A DNA stretch of 16,286 nt from Nitrososphaerota archaeon (GCA_016180375.1 JACPBJ010000133.1:1-16286), one strand, 5' to 3'; positions 1-6,635 are shown, counted from the stretch's first letter. Translations and numbers: made by a program. The notes: generated by a model from the letters alone, not told the origin.

Positions 1-100
1 TCTCTTTCATAGTCTTATTGAATTGATCTGCAGTGAACGTAGGAAAGCTTGACTGGAAAGTTATCTGAACTTGCGAGGCTATAGGCCTAGGGTTAGACAT
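1..100 (-). CDS. 5' end of an unidentified gene, cut by the window edge
   Basis: Read on the minus strand from ATG at base 100, the frame stays open to base 1 (33 codons) and begins MSNPRPIASQVQITF. I do not recognise the family. Support for a real gene comes from position as well as the open frame: a TATA-like box (TTATATA on this strand, bases 128-134) lies about 30 bases upstream of the ATG. That is the spacing expected for an almost leaderless archaeal transcript. The gene diverges from the methyltransferase gene at 236. Only the N-terminal fragment is visible, so no domain or function can be assigned. Confidence 0.5.
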   Translation of the reverse strand, partial: MSNPRPIASQVQITFQSSFPTFTADQFNKTMKE

Positions 101-127
101 AATAAGATACCTACATGATATACGTGG

Positions 128-134
128 TATATAA
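128..134 (-). promoter_or_regulatory. TATA-like box for the leftmost minus-strand gene
   Basis: The minus strand reads TTATATA here, centred about 31 bases before the ATG at base 100. Archaeal TATA boxes sit about 26 bases before the transcription start, so the transcript would begin near base 105 with a leader of only a few bases. The box is nearly palindromic and could serve the other strand, but it lies about 100 bases from the methyltransferase start, which fits that gene poorly. Confidence 0.4.
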
Positions 135-235
135 GACTATTCCTGTATCCTAACTAAGTTAACAGAATCATATTCGGGATAATTAATAAGCCAAATTACA
201 TAATTACATACCAAACGATAAGCGCGAGTGATCGC

Positions 236-1177
236 ATGGGGACAACGCACAAGGTGATATTCGGAAACGCTCTGAACATGAAAGAGCTGCAGAGGAATAG
301 CGTCCAATTGGTAGTTACCTCCCCGCCATATTTCAATGCGCCTTTTGATTCTCCAGACTTTTTCAAAACATACAGAGACTTCTTAGCGCTTATCAAGTCG
401 GTAGCCAAGGAGCTTAAGAGAGTCGTTGCACAGGGAAGAATCTGTTGCTTCGTCGTAGATGACATGCTTGTAGATGGAGAAAAGTTCCCAGTTGTGGCGG
501 ATATTACGAAGATAATGATGCAAGCGGGATTTAGATACAGAGATAGAATTGTTTGGATCAAACCCAAAGGCTACGTGCGAATTAGTCGAAGGAGTGGAGT
601 TTTGCTGCAGCATCCTTACCCCATGTATTTCTACCCTGACAACATGCAGGAGAGTATTCTGATTTTTCAGAAGGGAAGGTTCGACTATTCCTACCTGAAA
701 AAACTACCTCCAGAAGTTTTGGAAGCCTCGAAGATAGATGTCAAAGAGTTCAACGTGTCTGGAACGCCATTTACTGTTTGGGATAATATCGCTGGAGAAG
801 AACGAAATTTAGCTCCGGATGCATGGCGCATCACGAATGTCTTGCCAATGAAAGGACGATTGGAAGAAGGCGTTGCAGCGTTTCCTGATGAAATAGCTAG
901 ACGGCTTATCAAACTGTTCACTTTCGTAGGGGAGGATGTTCTTGACCCATTTGCGGGTTCGGGATCTACGCTTAAAGTGGCAAAAGAACTCAGGCGGAAT
1001 TCGTTTGGTTATGAAATTGACCTAGAATTGAAGCCAGTGATTGCTGAGAAGCTCGGTTACCATCAATCTACGCTTTCAGGCGACAAGATAGAGTTTGTGG
1101 AGAGGAATGATGCGGGACATTTTCGGACAAACCTCCAAAAGATAGTGAAACAGAAAGAGAGCGTTACTGCAAGTTGA
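236..1177 (+). CDS. DNA amino-methyltransferase (N4-cytosine or N6-adenine type)
   Basis: This 313-residue protein has the two hallmark motifs of the D12/N4-N6 DNA methylase family in the circularly permuted (beta-type) order. The catalytic motif TSPPY is at residues 28-32. The S-adenosylmethionine-binding motif DPFAGSGST is at 237-245, followed by FGYEID at 257-262. Serine in the first position of S-P-P-Y is more common in N4-cytosine enzymes than in N6-adenine enzymes, so m4C is the better guess. The enzyme should methylate an exocyclic amino group of a base in a specific DNA sequence. No restriction endonuclease, specificity subunit or second methylase is present, so it looks like an orphan methylase, although a partner could lie outside the window. 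ATG at 236 is the first start before the conserved N-terminal strand. The spacer upstream (101-235) is AT-rich and divergent. The family call is firm; the target base and site are not. Confidence 0.9.
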   Translation: MGTTHKVIFGNALNMKELQRNSVQLVVTSPPYFNAPFDSPDFFKTYRDFLALIKSVAKELKRVVAQGRICCFVVDDMLVDGEKFPVVADITKIMMQAGFRYRDRIVWIKPKGYVRISRRSGVLLQHPYPMYFYPDNMQESILIFQKGRFDYSYLKKLPPEVLEASKIDVKEFNVSGTPFTVWDNIAGEERNLAPDAWRITNVLPMKGRLEEGVAAFPDEIARRLIKLFTFVGEDVLDPFAGSGSTLKVAKELRRNSFGYEIDLELKPVIAEKLGYHQSTLSGDKIEFVERNDAGHFRTNLQKIVKQKESVTAS

Positions 1178-1181
1178 TTGC

Positions 1182-1265
1182 ATGATAATAACTGCTGAAA
1201 TTACGGGCATAAAGTACATACCGAAACTCGGAAGAGCGCTACGCAAATTCCCTTTGTCATCCTGA
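1182..1265 (+). pseudogene. Short ORF just after the methylase, possible gene remnant
   Basis: An ATG four bases after the methylase stop opens a 27-codon frame beginning MIITAEITGIKYIP and ending at TGA 1263-1265. The start spacing and the strand-like N-terminal sequence look like the beginning of a real, translationally coupled protein that then breaks off. Shifting frame near the end allows a further open stretch toward the repeat element at 1323. It could be a decayed gene, a tiny peptide or chance. I cannot assign a family with confidence. Confidence 0.25.
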
Positions 1266-1294
1266 TCATAGAATTAACAGTTGCTTCATCAACG

Positions 1295-1310
1295 TTTTTT
1301 TCCTTTCCTT
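1295..1310 (+). terminator. Oligo-T tract, candidate transcription terminator
   Basis: A run of seven T followed by two more pyrimidine-rich T clusters lies about 118 bases after the methylase stop. Archaeal RNA polymerase can terminate at oligo-T tracts on the non-template strand without a hairpin. This would separate the methylase transcript from S25e. No strong stem precedes it. Confidence 0.4.
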
Positions 1311-1322
1311 GCTTCATATGCT

Positions 1323-1450
1323 ACTCCCCCGTATAGTTTGTATGCAGGGGCAAGCAAGTACTCATTGTAGTTTATATTGCAGGCCCCCCTCCGTAGCTTT
1401 TGTGCAGGGGCACGTGCTATCCCGCCATTATATACGGGGGGAGGGGGAGT
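1323..1450 (+). repeat. GC-rich repeat element, left copy, with imperfect terminal inverted repeats
   Basis: This stretch is homologous, in inverted orientation, to 15685-15797 beyond SecY. By hand alignment, 1336-1381 matches 15789-15746 at 42 positions with two substitutions and one 2-base gap. Bases 1384-1423 match 15724-15685 at 37 of 40. The element begins ACTCCCCCGTATA (1323-1335) and ends TATACGGGGGGAGGGGGAGT (1431-1450), which pair as imperfect terminal inverted repeats. The motif GCAGGGGCA occurs twice inside (1344 and 1404). There is no ORF. It could be a small non-autonomous mobile element (MITE-like), a dispersed intergenic repeat or a regulatory structure. Confidence 0.75.
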
Positions 1451-1510
1451 CATGTGTGCGGGCGTGCAATGGCTGAATTAAGAACGTAGCCAAGGATTTC
1501 TCTATAGCAA

Positions 1511-1517
1511 ACTATAT
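1511..1517 (+). promoter_or_regulatory. Weak TATA-like box before S25e
   Basis: ACTATAT is centred about 41 bases before the TTG start of S25e. Using the usual archaeal TATA-to-start distance of about 26 bases, transcription would begin near 1540 and leave a leader of about 15 bases. The match is modest and the region is AT-rich, so this is a candidate only. Confidence 0.3.
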
Positions 1518-1554
1518 CTCTGCCCCGCTCTAGCAATGATATTCTGAATAGAAA

Positions 1555-1956
1555 TTGGGTGGAGCAAAGAAGAAACCGATAGCATCGCAAGATAAAGCTC
1601 AGACTCCGCAGGAAACTGCAGCAAAGAAACCAGAAAAGAAAGCAGGCAAGGAGAGGGATTCCCAGCAGAGGGCTCAGGCTTTAGTATTGCAGAAGATGGA
1701 TGACAATCAGGTTTTGAAAGTATTTGGAGGCATGAAGGCCATTACCGTTTACAAAACTGCAAGAGCCATGAACGTAAACGCGTCTGTGGCAAATACTCTT
1801 CTGAAAAACCTCGAAGGCAAGGACATGATCAAAAAGGTTGGAGGTTTCAGCGGCCATTACGTCTGGCATCTGAAAAACCTCGAAGGCAAGGACATGATCA
1901 AAAAGGTTGGAGGTTTCAGCGGCCATTACGTCTGGCAGTTGGCCAGAGCAGCATAA
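1555..1956 (+). CDS. rps25e: Small-subunit ribosomal protein S25e with an internal duplication
   Basis: The 133-residue protein opens with MGGAKKKP and a Lys/Ala-rich basic tail (about residues 1-45). A winged-helix domain of the S25e type follows, and it should bind the small subunit. The last part is duplicated: residues 83-105 and 106-128 are identical except for the final residue (His versus Gln), and the protein then ends in LARAA. Without the extra unit it would be 110 residues, which I expect is nearer the normal size. The first copy supplies a complete helix-and-wing ending and the second repeats it. The start is TTG, chosen because it gives the conserved MGG(A)KKK opening and the upstream in-frame region has no better start. 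It sits 55 bases before L3 and has its own spacer, so it may be transcribed separately from the main cluster. Confidence 0.85.
   Translation: MGGAKKKPIASQDKAQTPQETAAKKPEKKAGKERDSQQRAQALVLQKMDDNQVLKVFGGMKAITVYKTARAMNVNASVANTLLKNLEGKDMIKKVGGFSGHYVWHLKNLEGKDMIKKVGGFSGHYVWQLARAA
1800..1937 (+). repeat. Near-perfect 69-bp tandem duplication inside S25e
   Basis: Bases 1800-1868 and 1869-1937 are identical at every position, and they are followed by T and G respectively. The unit is 69 bases (23 codons), so the reading frame is kept. Not even a synonymous change separates the copies, so the event is very recent or is an assembly or cloning artefact. The unit encodes the last helix and wing of the domain (from LKNLEGKDM to GHYVW). 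Confidence 0.95.
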
Positions 1957-1965
1957 GCAGAGAAT

Positions 1966-1975
1966 GCTTAAAAGG
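1966..1975 (+). promoter_or_regulatory. Candidate TATA box for the L3-led ribosomal cluster
   Basis: GCTTAAAAGG is a good match to an archaeal TATA box and is centred about 42 bases before the L3 ATG. It would place the transcription start near 1996 and give a leader of about 16 bases. It lies between the S25e stop and L3, where the main operon promoter is expected. Confidence 0.45.
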
Positions 1976-2011
1976 CAAGCAATCCACCGCACCAATGTTT
2001 GCTGATAGGAA

Positions 2012-3019
2012 ATGGGTCATCGGAAGCACAGTTCTCCAAGAAGAGGCTCCCTTGCCTTTATACCAAGGGCGAGGAAGAAGTCGTTCATACCTAGAGTGAG
2101 GACTTGGGCGAAAGTATCTTCTGATAAACCGATTCTTCTAGGCGTTCCAACATTCAAGGCAGGCAGTTTGCATGTTATGACAACCGATGACAGAGAAAAG
2201 ACCCCAAACTTCGGTAAACCGCTTTTCAATGCGTCAACAGTCATGGCGGCGGCTCCGATAACCGTGATCGGCTTCCGTGCTTATGAAAGTACCAATGGCG
2301 AGTTGCACGCATTCGCCGATGTTTATGCAAAGGAACTTCCGAAAGAAGTCGGAAGGAAGTTCAAGATCAACCTTAAGGACGCTGATAAAAGACTGAAGTT
2401 TATTTCTGACAGCATTTCAAGATTAAAGCAAGTTGCAGCTCTAGTTTCTGTAAAGCCAAAGGATGTAGGATTGTCGCAGAAGACGCCGTACATCTTTGAA
2501 GTTGGTATTGGCGGCGCAGACATCAAAGCGCAAGTTGAATATGCGAAGTCACTTCTTGGCAAAACCATCAAGGCGAGTGACATTCTGAAACCAGGAATGA
2601 TGGTAGATGCAATTGCGATTACGAAGGGGAAAGGCTTCGAGGGTCCTGTCACACGTATGGGAGTCAAGCGCAAGCAGCACAAATCTCGCAAGAGCGTAAG
2701 AGCTGTCGGTGTGATCGGCCCCTGGCATCCTAGTACTATCATGTATACAGTGCCAAGAGCCGGTCAGATGGGGTTCCATCAAAGAGTTGACATGCACAAG
2801 AAGATACTCGCAATTGCGAATGCAAAAGAGAAGCCCATAACCCCAGCCGGAGGTTTTCTGCACTTTGGCATCGTTAATGATGAGTACCTGATACTGAAAG
2901 GCTCAGTTCCAGGGCCAGTACGCAGGATCGTAACTTTGAAGGTGCCTGTTAGGCCGATAAAATTCAAAGCCGAGCCTCCAAAGATCTTGCAGGTAAGTAC
3001 TATCAGCAAATGGAGTTGA
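2012..3019 (+). CDS. rpl3: Large-subunit ribosomal protein L3 (uL3)
   Basis: This is a full-length 335-residue archaeal L3, one of the first proteins to assemble on 23S rRNA, with an arm reaching toward the peptidyl transferase centre. The N-terminus (HRKHSSPRRGSLAFIPRARK, from residue 3) is the archaeal/eukaryotic-type basic tail. TKGKGFEGPVTRMGV at residues 204-218 and GPWHPSTIMYTVPRAGQMGF at 236-255 are the conserved rRNA-binding signatures of the family. The ATG at 2012 gives the expected MGHRK start. L3 opens the cluster, and L4 follows after five bases. Confidence 0.97.
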   Translation: MGHRKHSSPRRGSLAFIPRARKKSFIPRVRTWAKVSSDKPILLGVPTFKAGSLHVMTTDDREKTPNFGKPLFNASTVMAAAPITVIGFRAYESTNGELHAFADVYAKELPKEVGRKFKINLKDADKRLKFISDSISRLKQVAALVSVKPKDVGLSQKTPYIFEVGIGGADIKAQVEYAKSLLGKTIKASDILKPGMMVDAIAITKGKGFEGPVTRMGVKRKQHKSRKSVRAVGVIGPWHPSTIMYTVPRAGQMGFHQRVDMHKKILAIANAKEKPITPAGGFLHFGIVNDEYLILKGSVPGPVRRIVTLKVPVRPIKFKAEPPKILQVSTISKWS

Positions 3020-3024
3020 TTTAG

Positions 3025-3828
3025 ATGAAGGTTCCAGTCTTTGATTTGGATGGAAAGGAAGTAGAAAAGATAGACCTCCCGGCGATATTCTCAGCAGATT
3101 ACAGACCAGACCTTATTCGCAGAGCGTACTATGCTCTCAGGTCGCATTCAATACAGCCTCAGGGAAGAGACCCCATGGCCGGTATGAGAACAAGCGCTAT
3201 GTCGTGGAACACCGGTAGAGGAGTCGCGAGGATGGCTAGGGTAAAGGGTGAAAGACACCCCCGAAGTGGTCAGGCAGCTGGCGTTGCTTCAGTAGTTCAC
3301 GGAAGGCAAGCTCACCCTCCAGTTTCTCAGAAAGTTGTTAAGCAGAAAATCAACAGGAATGAAAGAAGGCTGGCTTTAATTTCAGCAATAGCCGCTACAG
3401 CAAGGAAAGAAGTAGTGGCTTCAAGAGGGCACAAGATAGAAGATGTCCAAGCACTTCCAGTAATTGTAAGTGACGACATTCAGAGCATCTCCAGAACAAA
3501 AGACCTGAAGGCACTGTTCATGAAACTGAATCTTGAAAAAGAGGTCAAGAGGATTTCTGACGGCGTAAGACCGCTTTCCGGGACGTCAAGGTTGAGGGGA
3601 AGAGCAAGAAGGCAGGCTGTCGGACCTCTTATCGTAGGCGCAAGTGACTTGGGGATAGGGAAAGCATCGGACGCTTTTCCTGGTGTGAAGTTTGTGCCAG
3701 CGAGGAATCTTTCTGCGCTTGATCTCGCTCCCGGGGCACATCCAGGAAGGCTGGTGCTCTGGTCAAAATCATCATTAACTGCACTCCCTGAAATGTTATA
3801 TCAAAAGGTGAATGTCATTGCAACCTGA
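3025..3828 (+). CDS. rpl4: Large-subunit ribosomal protein L4 (uL4)
   Basis: The 267-residue archaeal-type L4 has a globular domain and the long basic loop (about residues 45-100, including WNTGRGVARMARVKG and GVASVVHGRQAHPP). In known ribosomes this loop reaches the peptide exit tunnel. Archaeal L4 carries a longer loop than bacterial L4, as seen here. The last 17 bases overlap the start of L23, which is typical of translational coupling. Nothing looks truncated. In some bacteria L4 also represses its own operon; no such site can be recognised here. Confidence 0.96.
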   Translation: MKVPVFDLDGKEVEKIDLPAIFSADYRPDLIRRAYYALRSHSIQPQGRDPMAGMRTSAMSWNTGRGVARMARVKGERHPRSGQAAGVASVVHGRQAHPPVSQKVVKQKINRNERRLALISAIAATARKEVVASRGHKIEDVQALPVIVSDDIQSISRTKDLKALFMKLNLEKEVKRISDGVRPLSGTSRLRGRARRQAVGPLIVGASDLGIGKASDAFPGVKFVPARNLSALDLAPGAHPGRLVLWSKSSLTALPEMLYQKVNVIAT

Positions 3829-4084
3829 AGAAGCAGCAAAAGTAGTCATTAGGCCCTACGTTACTGAGAAGGTCTTCAATACAATGGAGAGCCAGAACAA
3901 ACTAGCCTTTATTGTTGACAAGAAAGCGAATAAACATACCATAAAGGAAGCTATTCAAACACTTTATGATGCTAAAGTTCTCTCTGTGAATACCGCAGTT
4001 ACAATTCAGGGTAAAAAAGCGTATGTCATATTCGATCCCAGTGTCTCTGCATCTGACCTAGCCTCTAAGCTGGGAGTTGTCTAG
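3812..4084 (+). CDS. rpl23: Large-subunit ribosomal protein L23 (uL23)
   Basis: This 90-residue protein carries RPYVTEK (residues 14-20) and the KKANKHTIKEAIQTLY helix typical of L23. L23 sits at the exit of the peptide tunnel and is the docking site for SRP and the Sec translocon. The chosen ATG at 3812 follows the purine-rich AAAAGGTGA directly and overlaps the end of L4 by 17 bases. A TTG two codons later (3818) is an alternative. It is the short compact archaeal form without an extra N-terminal tail. Confidence 0.95.
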   Translation: MSLQPEEAAKVVIRPYVTEKVFNTMESQNKLAFIVDKKANKHTIKEAIQTLYDAKVLSVNTAVTIQGKKAYVIFDPSVSASDLASKLGVV

Positions 4085-4086
4085 GC

Positions 4087-4830
4087 ATGGGTAAGAGAAT
4101 TCTTGTAAGAAGAAGGGGGAAGGCCGGGATTCAGTGGAGGGCTCCATCAAAAGGCAGGATTGCTCCAGCAAAATACCCGCTTCTGGGTCTAGAGGGGCCC
4201 GTCAGCGGAAAGATTGTTGACATAGTCCATGAGCGAGGTAGAACCAGTCCTCTCTGCAAGATCTCCTTCAACGGTAAAATACATTACATCCCCGCAGTAT
4301 CAGGTATGACGGTAGGTTCAGATATCTCAACGGGTGCAGGTTCTCCATTACAGCCAGGAAACATACTGCCTCTATCAGAAATTCCTGAAGGCACTGAAAT
4401 TTGCAACATCGAAAGAAGGTTCGGTGATGGAGGTAAACTGGTCAGAGCTGCAGGTTCTGGCGCCATCTTGTTCTCCAAGACCGGAAATGATGCAATCCTA
4501 AGATTTCCATCTGGAAAGAGTTTCGTCATCAATGGAAAGTGCAGGGCAAGTATAGGGAAGATTGCTGGTAGCGGCAGGACAGAGAAGCCTTTTCTGAAGG
4601 CTGGAAACAGGTATCATGCAATGCAGGCAAAGACCAAGATGTACCCCAGTGTTAGAGGCATCGCCATGGCAGTAGTTTACCACCCATTTGGAGGAGGCAG
4701 ACATCAGCATCCAGGAAGGTCTACATCAACTTCGAGGAATGCCCCGCCCGGTAGAAAGGTAGGCTTAATTGCACCTAGACAGACTGGAAGAGGAAGGAGA
4801 ACAAGAGAACCTATTGAGGTGACAAGGTAG
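4087..4830 (+). CDS. rpl2: Large-subunit ribosomal protein L2 (uL2)
   Basis: The 247-residue L2 is a primary 23S rRNA-binding protein near the peptidyl transferase centre and the subunit interface. The signature GGGRHQHPGRS is at residues 202-212 and the basic RNAPPGRKVG stretch follows. The segment before it reads GIAMAVVYHPFGGG, where many homologues have an Asp just before this His-Pro; here it is Tyr. That may be normal for the lineage. The start ATG is two bases after the L23 stop, and the stop TAG shares its last base with the GTG start of S19. Confidence 0.97.
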   Translation: MGKRILVRRRGKAGIQWRAPSKGRIAPAKYPLLGLEGPVSGKIVDIVHERGRTSPLCKISFNGKIHYIPAVSGMTVGSDISTGAGSPLQPGNILPLSEIPEGTEICNIERRFGDGGKLVRAAGSGAILFSKTGNDAILRFPSGKSFVINGKCRASIGKIAGSGRTEKPFLKAGNRYHAMQAKTKMYPSVRGIAMAVVYHPFGGGRHQHPGRSTSTSRNAPPGRKVGLIAPRQTGRGRRTREPIEVTR

Positions 4831-5225
4831 TGCCAAAGGAGTTCAAGTATAGAGGTTATACGGCGGAACAGCTTCAAACAATGTCTATAGAGTCACTACT
4901 AGTCTTGCTTCCGTCAAGAGCGAGGAGGGCTCTCAACAGAGGCATCTCCGAAGATAAGAGGAGCCTTCTTGAGGAGATAAGGAAAGCGAGAGAATCAGGT
5001 TCTGATGTGGCAATAAAGACCCATGCCAGAGACATGATCATTCTTCCGAGCATGCTGGGTCTGAAGATTCAGGTTTACAACGGAAGGGAGTTCGCGGCTG
5101 TTGAGATAAGGACTGAAATGATCGGACATTATTTGGGCGAATATGCAATAACAAATAAAAAAGTTGTTCATGGAACTCCTGGAATTGGAGCCTCGAGATC
5201 AAGCCTTTATGTTCCTCTCAAGTGA
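4830..5225 (+). CDS. rps19: Small-subunit ribosomal protein S19 (uS19)
   Basis: The 131-residue archaeal S19 binds the head of the small subunit next to S13. HARDMIILPSMLGLKIQVYNG (residues 65-85), the MIGHYLGEY motif (97-105) and HGTPGIGASRSS near the C-terminus are family signatures. The start is GTG at 4830, overlapping the L2 stop by one base; GAGGTGACAAGG just upstream can act as a ribosome-binding site. It is followed by the largest gap within the cluster. Confidence 0.96.
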   Translation: MPKEFKYRGYTAEQLQTMSIESLLVLLPSRARRALNRGISEDKRSLLEEIRKARESGSDVAIKTHARDMIILPSMLGLKIQVYNGREFAAVEIRTEMIGHYLGEYAITNKKVVHGTPGIGASRSSLYVPLK

Positions 5226-5245
5226 TTTCTATGCACTACTTGAAA

Positions 5246-5256
5246 ACACTTATATG
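5246..5256 (+). promoter_or_regulatory. Candidate internal promoter between S19 and L22
   Basis: ACACTTATATG lies in the 90-base gap between the S19 stop and the L22 start. Nearly all other neighbouring genes in the cluster abut or overlap, so this gap stands out. A TATA box centred near 5251 predicts a transcript start near 5277, about 39 bases before the L22 TTG. This would split the cluster into an L3-S19 unit and an L22-SecY unit, or simply boost the distal part. Confidence 0.45.
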
Positions 5257-5315
5257 GTCTCACGAATTCGCGACCGAAGGCCTATTACAATCAGTGACGG
5301 AAAAGTGGGAGTAAA

Positions 5316-5777
5316 TTGCCGCATTACAAATACAGCTGTAGCAACTATGATCCTCTTGTACATGCAAGAGCAAGCGGACGAGAGGTAGACATCAGTCCAA
5401 AGGCAAGCAGAGAGGTTTGTCAGGCTATAAAGGGTAAGACTTTGCCAGATGCTAGATCATTTCTTGACGATGTTGTTGCAATGAAGGTTCCTGTTGCATT
5501 TCGCAGGTATAAGCTGAAAGTTGGACATAAATCACAGTTGCAGGGTTTTCCTTCCGGAAGATTCCCACAAAAAGCAGCCGGCGAGATACTCGCGGTTCTT
5601 GATAATCTTGAAGCCAACGCGGAGTTCAAGGGTCTTGATACAGAAAAGATCAAAATTTTTCATGCTGTGGCGCATAGGGGAAGGCGGATACTTGGTTATA
5701 CACCTCGTGCGCACGGTCGATCTTCTCCAAGTTTTAACACGTTAACCCATATCGAACTTGTTGCAGGTGAAGCGTGA
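5316..5777 (+). CDS. rpl22: Large-subunit ribosomal protein L22 (uL22)
   Basis: The 153-residue archaeal L22 contacts all 23S rRNA domains and lines the exit tunnel with its long beta-hairpin. HARASGREVDIS (from residue 16) and the following AREV-type helix match the archaeal family, as does the C-terminal RRILGYTPRAHGRSSP that forms the hairpin tip region. The TTG at 5316 is the first start that leaves the conserved YxYS...YDP N-terminus intact, with GTGGGAG just upstream. The stop overlaps the start of S3. Confidence 0.94.
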   Translation: MPHYKYSCSNYDPLVHARASGREVDISPKASREVCQAIKGKTLPDARSFLDDVVAMKVPVAFRRYKLKVGHKSQLQGFPSGRFPQKAAGEILAVLDNLEANAEFKGLDTEKIKIFHAVAHRGRRILGYTPRAHGRSSPSFNTLTHIELVAGEA

Positions 5778-6436
5778 TGTCCGCCGTTAGAAATATTTTA
5801 AAAAATTATTCGCGAAATATCGAGCTGGAAGAGTTCCTTACGAAGCATCTTGCCGAAGCTGGATACGGTGGAGCTGATATTCAAAGGAGCCATGTTGGAA
5901 CTAGAATTACCCTATACGTTACAAAGCCGGGTTTGGTTATTGGAAGGAGAGGCACGGGCATAAGGCAGCTGACCGAGCTCGTTGAGAAACGATATGGGTT
6001 ACCAAATCCTCAGATTTCTGTTCTTGAAGTTCAATCTCCTGAGCTGAATCCAACTATAATGGCTGCCAGAATCGCTCAATCAGTTGCCAGAGGAACAGCG
6101 TTCAGGAGAGCGGCAATCTGGGTTATGAATCTAATAATGGGTGCAGGGGCCATGGGCTGTGAAATTGCTATTTCTGGTAAACTACGAAGCGAAAGATCTC
6201 ATTTTGAAAAGTACAAGGCTGGAGTTGTTCCAAAGAGCGGATACACAGCAACTTTAACGGTCAAGGAAGCAACTACGGACGTGCTCATGAAATTAGGACT
6301 TTATGGGATCAAAGTCAAGATAGCATTAAAGGATGTGGTTCCCAAAGACTTCGAACTTCTCGAGAAACCCACTGAAACTGCGCAGCCTAGCGTAGAAGAA
6401 CCAAAGCGTGAAGAAATTGCCAACACTCAAAACTAG
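5774..6436 (+). CDS. rps3: Small-subunit ribosomal protein S3 (uS3)
   Basis: The 220-residue S3 lies at the mRNA entry channel. A type II KH domain is present with the VIGRRG loop (residues 55-60). The C-terminal S3 domain follows, with MGAGAMGCEIAISGKLRSER. The last 30 residues or so form an acidic/Pro/Thr tail (EKPTETAQPSVEEPKRE), a variable part of the family. The start may be GTG at 5774 or ATG at 5777; the overlapping GTGATG makes both possible and ATG gives the protein starting MSAVRN. L22 and S3 overlap by one or four bases. Confidence 0.96.
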   Translation: MMSAVRNILKNYSRNIELEEFLTKHLAEAGYGGADIQRSHVGTRITLYVTKPGLVIGRRGTGIRQLTELVEKRYGLPNPQISVLEVQSPELNPTIMAARIAQSVARGTAFRRAAIWVMNLIMGAGAMGCEIAISGKLRSERSHFEKYKAGVVPKSGYTATLTVKEATTDVLMKLGLYGIKVKIALKDVVPKDFELLEKPTETAQPSVEEPKREEIANTQN

Positions 6437-6635
6437 TGAACTAAGAAAACTTCCCACTGAAGAGTTGAGGGTGAAATATGCGGAGCTTTATGCGGAGCTT
6501 TCGAGGCTGAAAGCGGCTGCTGCCAGAGGAGCAGCGAAGAAGGATGTTGGAAAGATCAGGCCGTTGCGCAAGAACGTTGCGAGGGTTCTGACAATGCTTA
6601 ATGAAAGCAAGCAGGAGGAAAAGAAGGATGAATGA
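6408..6635 (+). CDS. rpl29: Large-subunit ribosomal protein L29 (uL29)
   Basis: This small two-helix protein (75 residues from GTG 6408) has the L29 pattern: LRKLPTEELRVKYAELYAELSRLK, then a basic linker with a conserved arginine-rich helix (IRPLRKNVARVLTMLNE). L29 sits by the exit tunnel beside L23. The start is uncertain: TTG at 6417 would give MPTLKTSEL and is equally plausible. Either start lies inside the 3' end of S3, and the 3' end of L29 overlaps the ribosome-binding site and start of Rpp29. Confidence 0.88.
   Translation: MKKLPTLKTSELRKLPTEELRVKYAELYAELSRLKAAAARGAAKKDVGKIRPLRKNVARVLTMLNESKQEEKKDE

Larger units (their letters stand above)
1178..1554. other. Spacer between the methylase and S25e genes
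   Basis: These 377 bases hold a short ORF (1182-1265), an oligo-T tract (1295-1301), the left repeat element (1323-1450) and about 100 bases leading into S25e. The last part includes a weak TATA-like sequence, ACTATAT, at 1511-1517. A minus-strand frame from about base 1320 is open for 38 codons but has no recognisable protein character. I see no RNA gene. Confidence 0.6.

Noticed and set aside
1321..1450. GC-rich repeat considered as a CRISPR repeat or a tRNA-like structure
   Set aside because: There is no regular repeat-spacer periodicity. The copies lie 14 kb apart in opposite orientation, and no cloverleaf can be drawn.
2323..2742. 139-codon minus-strand open frame opposite L3
   Set aside because: It is an antisense shadow of the well-conserved L3 gene.
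5164..5388. 74-codon plus-strand ORF spanning the S19-L22 gap
   Set aside because: It overlaps the conserved 3' end of S19 and the 5' end of L22 in another frame and has no ribosomal or other signature.
6601..6627. Upstream ATG extension of Rpp29
   Set aside because: The extra nine residues are basic, overlap L29 coding sequence and leave no ribosome-binding site, while AGGAGG sits nine bases before ATG 6628.
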